Assembly: GCA_029891345.1 (NCBI GenBank)
Contig: CM056997.1
Location: 216,357,212 to 216,421,211, forward strand
DNA from: Dryococelus australis
Taxonomy: Eukaryota; Arthropoda; Insecta; Phasmatodea; Phasmatidae
Reading direction: 5' to 3'
DNA: 64,000 bases
Shown: in pieces, positions 57,024 to 64,000 of the stretch
Layout of the letters: the number at the start of each line of letters is the position of its first letter
Numbering within the stretch: position 1 is the stretch's first letter
The notes under the pieces: generated by a model
The model's input: the letters and a program-made list of their open reading frames with translations, nothing else
Told to the model about the DNA's origin: nothing
The model's database searches: none
Made by a program: the position numbers and the translations under genes

Positions 57024-57257
57024 TTAAACATACATTTAGTTACGTGGACAAGTGTTTGGTTTATTATTTATAGTGCTTGGGATTATTCCTGCCAATGTGT
57101 GTTAAACATACATTTAGTTACGTGGACAAGTGTTTGGTTTATTATTTATAGTGCTTGGGATTATTCCTGCCAATGTGTGTTAAACATACATTTAGTTACG
57201 TGGACAAGTGTTTGGTTTATTATTTATAGTGCTTGGGATTATTCCTGCCAATGTGTG
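57024..57257. repeat. 78-bp tandem repeat, 3 identical units
   Basis: TTAAACATACATTTAGTTAC begins units at 57024, 57102 and 57180. Unit interiors (GTGGACAAGTGTTTGG, TAGTGCTTGGGATTATTCC) show no differences that I could see. The array starts right at the SINE end. The 118-codon frame across it (56988-57344) follows from 78 being 26 codons. Confidence 0.97.
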
Positions 57258-58631
57258 TTACCATTTTCTAACGCACAACTGTACGCACTTCTTTTGAGTG
57301 TTCCTGTTTATAATACTTATGATTATGCTGTACTTATTGTTTGACGGGCCAGGCTCAAGTAACAACAGAAATATGAACAAGGCAGCGGTGTGCACGTTTA
57401 GACCCACTTTATCTTTCCTATCGGCTGAGTATCCTTGTGAGAAGAAATCTCCTTCTTCACAGGACCAATCAAGCTGTAAGTTGCTCCTATATTGGAGGTC
57501 TGTGACCAACGAGGAGCAATATGCATTAACTCCTAAAAACATAGCGAAACAAGTGAATCTGAGCCAGAGCGTTCTTATAGGTAAATAGTCATTAAGTATT
57601 TTCGAAAAAAAAAATTATTTATTTTTTAATTATTCCAAGAGCAACAAACAGTATGCTGACACGTTGGTAAGTCGTGAAATTTTTTTAACCGAAATATTTT
57701 TGATAACACTCGCGTTAGTTTATCTTTTCATGAATAGATGAAAAATATTTAACACCGCGAAGTTCCTTTCTTATTTAATCAGTTTCAAATGTTTGGCTTT
57801 GGAGTATTAGAATCCTTATCCTCCCAATGAAATTGTATAACAGCCTCAAACGCGCATGACAGCATGGAAGAGAGCTGTTGGACATGTCAGTGCGTTAAAT
57901 CCTAGGATTAAGTCATAATTATCCACGAAACACCATCGTCTTTAAACATAAATTTTCACGTGTTCGAAAATGAAAACGCTATAGGTAGAGGATAGAAAAT
58001 TTCGCGAATTTCTTTTGGGTCAAGCTGTATTTCAAAAGTGTGAATATTTATATTATGTTTTGCAATTGGATCACCGAATCCCGTGCCACCTAATCTTAGG
58101 CATAACTATCATTTTATACTTGTGTTAACAGCAAAGTAATTTATTTTTGTATTAAAGTAAAATTTTAGGATTGTATCTATTACTTTAATATTTCATTTAT
58201 AGCTAGTGTAAGTAAATATGGAGAAAAAATGTTTTCGAATTATAAATGGCTTATTGAGGTTCTCCGATATTATGCCTGAAAGCTTTTCAGGGTACGACAT
58301 ACAAACAAACTAATGACTAAGGATACCTGTTTGTCGTGAAATATTCCACATCTAGATTTACTTCAAAACACCTAAGCTTAAATCCACCTTTGTGATTGGC
58401 TAATATTAACTTTTACGTGTATCAGCTGTTTGCCTGTGAATCACGGACGTTCAGTATAGGAGTAATGTGATTATGATAGGTCCTGCCAGTCATCCCAGAA
58501 AGACACGAGGCCAGTAACACAAGTAAGCTGCAGTTTTGAACAAAAGAGTCCTAAAGCCTAGCTTGTGGGGAAAGCTTTTCGCGAATTTTAGGCAGCTCTA
58601 ATAATGACCTTACTTAAACAAATACTCATGT
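57258..58631. other. No gene seen
   Basis: AT-rich; dispersed pieces near 57797 (relative at 35985), 58010 (relative at 32095) and 58435 (relative at 53525). Frames of about 95 codons at 57258-57588 overlap on opposite strands. Confidence 0.5.
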
Positions 58632-58710
58632 CTTGCCTAGGATTCGAACCTAGAGGCTCCCGCATCGCAGACCGGTGGCGTACCAACCGATTGCGTCAAG
58701 GAATCTCGGC
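58632..58710 (-). pseudogene. tRNA-like segment next to composite element copy 2
   Basis: Minus strand: TTGACGCAATCGGTTGGTAC (A-box region), a middle CGGTCTGCGATGCGGGAG, then CTAGGTTCGAATCCTAGG, a perfect T-stem with B box. The acceptor and D stems are less clear. It lies 32 bp outside the TIR of the element. The strong T-arm makes a tRNA-derived SINE head or a recent tRNA pseudogene likely; a functional tRNA is not supported. Confidence 0.6.
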
Positions 58711-58845
58711 TGGGAGAAATGAGGCGTGATGGTAGTACCTACCCAACAAACACGAAAAGTACGGGAAGGAATCGGGCTGGTAAAAGATAGCCGACAAACT
58801 CCGGCCAGATGATGTCGGCCCATTGTCTTATGCCGGAAGTAGCCC

Positions 58846-59300
58846 GACGGATATTGGCAAGACGCAAAGCCTGCGGCGGTTGGATGGTGGCAAGACGACA
58901 GGTCAGTGGGGGCTGGATAGCGGCAAGATATCGGGCCTATGGCGGCTGTATGGTGGCAAGACGCCAGGTCAGTGGGGGCTGGATGGCGGCAAGATGTCGG
59001 GCCTACGGCGGCTGGCTGGTGGCAAGACGCTAGGTCAGTGGGGGCTGGATGGCGGCAAGATGCCGGGCCTACGGCGGCTGGATGGCGGCAAGACGCCAGG
59101 CCTGCGGCGGCTGGATGGTGGCAAGACGCCAGGTCAGTGGGGGCTGGATGGCGGCAAGATGCCGGGCCTACGGCGGCTGGATGGTGGCAAGACGCCAGGT
59201 CAGTGGGGGCTGGATGGCGGCATGATGACGGGCCTGCGGCGGCTGGATGGTGGCAAGACGCCAGGCCTGTGGCAGGTGGATGTCATTACGATGCCGGGCC
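58846..59300. repeat. 33-bp minisatellite (copy 2), about 14 units
   Basis: Two alternating variants: GGCCTACGGCGGCTGGATGG followed by TGGCAAGACGCCA, and GGTCAGTGGGGGCTGGATGG followed by CGGCAAGATGCCG, giving a 66-bp higher-order step. Reverse complement of the unit at 25436-25800. The 167-codon and 124-codon frames over it result from the 33-bp step. Confidence 0.93.
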
Positions 59301-59454
59301 TGCAGTGGCATGATGTCAAGAAATAAGGAGTGGAACCATGAATTAACCTTAACTTTTCGATTAAAATTCTAGTAAGTGTTATTTACTCTTTACATATATT
59401 CATTTCATTTACTTCTCACCACAATATATGGTATGAAAATATTTTGCTTGCAGA

Positions 59455-59530
59455 TTGCGGGATACGAACCTAATACAATAGAGTTGACAGTCCAGCATGC
59501 TACCCTATACACCACAGGATAAGTTGCTGA
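59455..59530 (-). pseudogene. tRNA-like segment inside composite element copy 2
   Basis: Minus strand: TGTGGTGTATAGGGTAGCAT (A-box region), GCTGGACTGTCAACTC (anticodon arm, GTC in the loop), then TAGGTTCGTATCCCGC (B box). The same place in copy 1 has a diverged version, so the block was in the element before the copies separated. Confidence 0.65.
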
Positions 59531-60254
59531 AACTCTACAGTAATTTAAAATTTCTCATAATACAACTATATATAAGTGAATATATATTCCGCGACAATAT
59601 AACAGATAATTTTGAAGCACTGATCATTTAAAAACTCTTACTTAGTTTCTTCAAAGACTTGCAAACAAAATAATTTTTGTTATTTTTTAATATATCTGTC
59701 GGATGGTTGTACAAATAAAATAAAAAATTCAAAGTAAAAAATTCCATATGCTACGAAGTGACACATATCTAATCCTGAAAAAAAACTTTCTAACTGTTAA
59801 CACATGGTCTTAAAAAGACATCATGCCATTAACAGCTAGCTAACATCTTGCCTATTCAAAAAACACTTTCAAAATGGTGGAAAGACATCATATTTGTATC
59901 TTTACTGTGATAGAGAGCCATGTCTCGATATAGTTAGCGGGCCGGAATAAAAAGGTTTGCGGCCAGCTTACCGAAAAAACAGATGCTGTATCGGAATTGG
60001 GCCAGAATTTTATTTTTGTTATTGGCGACATGTTGGGTGTGAGATATCACACCGACATAATTTTGGGTGATATCCATCTGTTATCCAAATAATACAGTTG
60101 GCAGTTGTCTTTTTCCTAACGGCAAACATACTATCTCAAAAATGACGTCACGCCGTTAACAGATATCTTCTGGCATTGAAATGATAGTTGTTGACAGTAC
60201 AGTTTAAGGGCCGACAATTCACCGACACTTAGCCGACAGGTTGTATTTGCTGGG

Positions 60255-61689
60255 TATATAAGTAGTTCTCATGTAACACGAATGCAGAGTGTAACACCCG
60301 CTTTGTGAACTATAATAATGCATTCTTATAAACACGTAATTTTTATGTTTAACAGGGTCAATATTTTTTCCACATTATTTATTTTATTTTGTGGCAATAT
60401 ATATTTATTTGGTTCGAGACAGAGTCCATAATATTTATTTTGTTTTGAAACGGTATTTCAACTGGCCATATATTTATATCTTATTTTGTTTTTAGATTGT
60501 GTACGTATACTTACAAGGCCATTAGTCTCTTTGCATTTTTTTTATCTTTGGTGCAGTTTTAAGTAGTTGTACAGATGCATTTTAATGTAATCCTCATGAC
60601 TGACCACTTTTTAAAGAACGTTCTTCAGTTAAGCTTTCAACGTAGAAGACGGACATCTTGTTACCCGACTTCAAGCAGCCAACCCGGGCGGGCTATGTAT
60701 TAGGCACTAAATTTAGATTTTTCTTAGGAAAGTCCGAGTTCGCGCCTCAGAAAGTGCAGGCCGTCCAATAGAGACGAAGACGGGAAATGTTTTAAGCAAT
60801 AAGTAGGCCTGTATAGACCCATCCACGTAGCTTTCAGAGAGGTTAGCTAGAACTCGTGAGATGTCCGTTAAGGTGCAATTGAACGGTATGTTAACACCGT
60901 AAGTAGTGCGCTAACATATAAAGAAGACGTCACCAAGGTCTACTGTGCACCCGGAGAGCTTTATTACAATTAATTCACCGAGAAATCGTGTCTGTTTCTA
61001 GTCCACGACAATGCAACATCTCCCACTGGATGACGCAACTTACGCCGCCACAACAACAAGGCTTGTATTGTCCAGTCCCTTGCTCCAAATCCATCACTGG
61101 AGTTGCGATATTACGTTATAAGCTACTGAACTATACTTCGGAGTCATTGATATGTCGAATCCAGTTTAACTTTATATTATTGAACTAGTACTAGTTAAAA
61201 CAGTCTCATGGAGCTTCCATGGGTGCAAGCCCGGGCATTTTACCGCCCCCGCACCCATTTGGGTTTCCATCCACTTCCACCCCACCGTGCTATGGATCTG
61301 ATATTATCAACAACTGTTCTATTGGTGTACTATTTTGTTGTGAAGATTTAAATGCCACTACCTACCATCACACCCGCTTATTGTGATATTTTCCCCTCAA
61401 AGCCTACAAAGGTGAGAGTCCTTTTTGGAGTACCCCATCATGCACGCCAGTTGAGGAAGAACGGCTATTTCACATTATCATGATGCTATATTAATTCCCC
61501 GCTCGTATTTCGACGACTAGAGCATTGCCGGGTACGATTTCCAAACCACCGCCAGCAAGATTCCTTCCTCAATGTGACCTCCGGGTGCAGGAGCAATCAA
61601 CCATACACCGAACACAAGCCGCCTCGGAGCCGTGCCTACTCACCCTCTGCTGTACAGATGGGGAGTATTTTACATAACAGGTATTTTAC
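60255..61689. other. No gene recognised
   Basis: AT-rich to 60600, then mixed. The frames at 60988 and 61574 have no domain. No tandem array. Confidence 0.45.
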
Positions 61690-62160
61690 CACTAGAACAA
61701 TCTTGTTACATGTACGAACACCAAGTAACAGGTACGTGCATACTCGTTTTCAAAAATCTGCTTGCGTACAGATAACTAAAACGAATGCTTTTTCCTATTA
61801 AATAAATGCACTGCAATCTTGGATCACATATACACAATACATTTCTCATCCCTATATATGTTCGGTGTAACTTTAATTTACTTCCGTACAAATAAACACC
61901 GCAATTCGTAGGAAAAAAAATATTTTTCCCTGCATGTTCATTCGTCTCCAATACCACCCACTAGATAGCACTGCTGTCGCTGCTGCGTATACCGGTACCT
62001 GTTTAATGAACTGTTACTCGTTTTGCCAGATACTGGTACTCATACGCTACCAGGGACGTGTTTCACTTTGTACTCGCTAGATTGTACAGTATGCCTCGAT
62101 ACCTGTTAAATGTACTCATACTTCTCTTCTTCCAAATGCGTATCTACAAACCTGTTTCGA
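61690..62160. mobile_element. Possible 5' part of a hAT-like element
   Basis: Repeated TACTCG, GTTACTTGT-like and GTACCTGTT words (GTAACAGGTACGTGCATACTCG near 61727, GAACTGTTACTCGTTTTGCC near 62009, TTGTACTCGCTAGATTG near 62067) precede the BED-finger fragment at 62394. Such wording is seen near the ends of some insect hAT elements, from memory. The TIR itself was not pinned down. Confidence 0.4.
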
Positions 62161-62193
62161 TCAGTGTCCACTAGATGGTACGGACCATCTCAA

Positions 62194-62393
62194 ACGGAAA
62201 TATTCGCATTCATTTTGTTGAAGTTATCTGGAGTGTAAAATAGTACAGGCTACAGTGTGCGTATGTGACAACAAGCATGAATACATCACAAAGACGGAAA
62301 TATTCGCATTCATTTTGTTGAAGTTATGTGGAGTGGAAAAGAGTACAGGCTACAGTGTGTGTATGTGACAACAAGCATGAATACATCACAAAG
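62194..62393. repeat. 100-bp tandem duplication
   Basis: ACGGAAATATTCGCATTCAT at 62194 and 62294, each followed by TTTGTTGAAGTTAT, GTACAGGCTACAGTGTG and GACAACAAGCATGAATACAT. A third start (AGACGGAAA) at 62392 leads into the BED-finger frame. Few differences, so recent. Confidence 0.95.
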
Positions 62394-62525
62394 ACGGAAA
62401 AAAGTGATATTTGGAACTTTTGTACCGAAATTGATAATAATTTAGCGAAATGTGATTTATGCAAACAAATAATGTGTTACAAAGTTCTGTTTCTAATTGA
62501 AACAAAAAAAAACTTCGTTAGGTAA
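62394..62525 (+). pseudogene. BED-type zinc finger fragment (hAT transposase N-terminus)
   Basis: In the frame 62328-62525: KSDIWNFCTEIDNNLAKCDL, then CKQIMCYK. It matches the start of BED fingers: an aromatic residue after KS.I/VW, then a CX2C pair (AKCDLCK). The His ligands expected downstream are not in frame; the frame ends after KKNFVR. BED fingers of this wording are typical of hAT transposases and domesticated ZBED proteins. Only about 40 codons survive. Confidence 0.75.
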
Positions 62526-63170
62526 CATCCAACTATTAACCTGAATTCTTCTGCAAGTTAGTACTGTGAAAAACTTACGACAGGGCACAGTAACAATACT
62601 TTTTTTTTTTTCAGATAAATATAAATTTTATAAAATATCGAATGTATGATTTAGAATTGTAGTACTTTAGGGTACTTTTACATTTAATTCCGTTATCTAC
62701 ATAGCATACTGCCTGTCATCTATGCGGTAAATAACTCCGTGCAGATAGCAGGCACGCTATGCAGACAATACAATTATATATAGAAGTATCATTAAAGAAC
62801 TACTAGCGGGAAACAAAATTGAAGTCAAATTTTTCCACCTGTGTAAATAACTCTCCTTATAGACTGTGGTATTAAGTATCAAAATAAAAGGTATTTTTTA
62901 CAGGTACGTCTGTGTAACAGTAACAAATACTCGTCGTTACATAAAAATGTACCCTTTTACCATCTCTACTCTGCTGATCTGTGAGGTGTTGGGGAAGGTG
63001 TACATATATGTAATGAGTTTGGTGCAAGAGTGGTATAAGTGTTATGTTATGGGGAAGAGTGTCGTGTATTGGGGTAGGGAGCGACCGTATGTCGGCTTCG
63101 GCCGGTGCCTGAATGTGGACTGAGGGGGTTGGCTGAGCGAGGGGAGGAAATGTAACGCATGTGATTAATG
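62526..63170. other. No gene seen
   Basis: A T run followed by CAG at 62601-62614 could pass for a splice acceptor but no coding sequence follows. The 85-codon frame at 62866-63123 has no domain. Confidence 0.4.
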
Positions 63171-63560
63171 GGGGTCACATATATGTTCACTTTGGCCAGT
63201 GACTGATTGTATAGTGTGTTATGCAGAAATGCGTATATGAAAATGAATGTTTAAGTATAGTATTTAGGAGAAATCAAATTAAGATAAGCAAATAAACAAT
63301 TTCTATTGAAAGACGACATATTTAATTACAAATTCATAAAAGTCACCTAACAAGTTATTATTCTAAAATATTCTTAGTTTATCAACTAACGGATAAGACA
63401 TATCCTCTTTGGCCAATGTCTGAGTGTATACTGTATTATATGTACTGGCTATTGGCGGAGGTCGGAAATGCGCTACTCGAGAATTGTAATAAATGTTTTA
63501 AATTTCCGAAGAATAGTATTTCGGCGAAATCAAATAAATGCGAAAAACATGACATTAAAA
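63171..63560. repeat. Diverged direct repeat, about 220-bp step
   Basis: CACTTTGGCCAGTGACTGATTG (split as CACTTTGGCCAGTGACTG then ATTG) near 63189 has a counterpart CTCTTTGGCCAATGTCTGAG near 63406; both go on to a GTATA.TGTRTTAT block, and later AGTATTTMGGMGAAATCAAA. Confidence 0.6.
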
Positions 63561-64000
63561 ATTGAGTTCTATAAAACACGAACATGTCGACATGCAGCAA
63601 TCCTACGATAGATTGGGGTCTGACCACGCCCGTCACAAGGACCTCACTTCGCTCTCATCGACTCGCGATGGCCCGCAACTCGCTCTTCGCACTGTATAAC
63701 ACATTTAATAAGTGTACAAACCGAATGTGAAATATAGTGTGTAATATGAACGAAAGCTCAGCGTGTGTGAGATGACCACTCTGTCCAGCGAACGTGCCTT
63801 GCATCTGCACTGGCCAACGACGAATGAAGAACTAAGCCATTACACATTTCCCGCGCTCTCTTGCTCTGTCTCTCTCGTTCGTTCACTCTATCTATAATTT
63901 CTCTGTGAGGGTATTGGCCAGAGCAGGGCACTGTCTTCCAAAGTGGAAATCATGTATTTAGACTCCGAGGTAGCTGACCATATAAGGCAATCCTCACTGG
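63561..64000. other. No gene seen
   Basis: Mixed composition with a pyrimidine run (CTCTCTTGCTCTGTCTCTCT near 63855). No domain or tRNA box. Confidence 0.45.

Larger units (their letters stand above)
58742..60254 (-). mobile_element. Composite TIR element, copy 2 (complete)
   Basis: 1,513 bp with TIRs CCCAACAAACACG at the left and, read inward, CCCAGCAAATACAACC at the right, flanked by TA on both sides. Contents: a GC-rich 33-bp minisatellite (58846-59300), a tRNA-like block on the minus strand (59455-59530), AT-rich sequence, then a subterminal part rich in GTCGGC/GCCGAC words (TGTCGGCCC, GTCGGTGAATTG on the minus strand). No transposase frame. I cannot assign it to a superfamily. The truncated copy 1 lies inverted at 24845-26135. 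Confidence 0.88.

Noticed and set aside
58823..59326. 167-codon frame rich in G, L, R, D and K (GLRRLDGGKTPG-like)
   Set aside because: Product of the 33-bp minisatellite in the composite element; the inverted homologous array at 25.4 kb gives unrelated peptides.
1..64000. Retroviral or other viral insertions
   Set aside because: No protease, integrase, envelope, capsid or viral polymerase motif was recognised; all reverse transcriptase pieces are of non-LTR type.

Overview
This window is animal nuclear DNA, almost certainly from an arthropod with a large, repeat-rich genome. It is AT-rich and has no operon-like gene packing. Its recognisable content is transposable elements: tRNA-headed SINEs, a THAP/P-type transposase, Jockey-type and other non-LTR reverse transcriptase remnants, a BED-finger (hAT-type) fragment, several families with terminal inverted repeats (TIRs), and many tandem arrays. 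The wording of the main SINE family and of the split SINE recalls repeats common in polyneopteran insects such as stick insects and locusts. That placement is an inference from memory, not a measured match. I found no intact host protein-coding gene, rRNA or functional tRNA. Most open frames of 60-230 codons are by-products of tandem repeats whose period is a multiple of three, or of transposon remnants.

Layout. 0.7-3.3 kb: old minisatellites (15 bp, about 310 bp, about 115 bp). 5.7-8.2 kb: a SINE cut in two by a 2.25-kb P-element-like transposon that still shows TIRs, an imperfect 8-bp target duplication and a broken THAP transposase on the minus strand. 9.6-11.2 kb: a possible Harbinger-like TIR pair. 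12.4-12.7 kb: a 9 x 32 bp array. 14.3 kb: first copy of the main SINE. 15.6-17.4 kb and 22.3-24.5 kb: two arms of a large diverged inverted repeat around a 4.9-kb centre that carries a decayed LINE tail. 24.8-26.1 kb: a composite TIR element with a tRNA-like segment and a 33-bp minisatellite; a second, inverted copy lies at 58.7-60.25 kb. 26.2-28.6 kb: a dead Jockey-type LINE.

28.7-35.8 kb: a cluster of SINE copies and a TIR family whose ends read ATTCACNGTT. 36.4-37.6 kb: a 3 x 192 bp array followed by a reverse transcriptase fragment. 38-41 kb: more of the ATTCAC family. 43-46.6 kb: a 36-bp array, then a 4 x 405 bp array that runs towards a palindromic element end. 48.0-48.4 kb: 5 x 86 bp. 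50.7 kb: 3 x 46 bp. 53-57.3 kb: further ATTCAC-family and SINE copies and a 3 x 78 bp array. 61.7-62.5 kb: hAT-like remnant with a BED zinc finger. The tail (62.5-64 kb) has only diverged repeats.

No genes work together here as a pathway. The structure is one of nested and inverted transposons. The clearest story is the dated nesting at 5.7-8.2 kb. The least familiar object is the composite TIR element present as two inverted copies about 33 kb apart.
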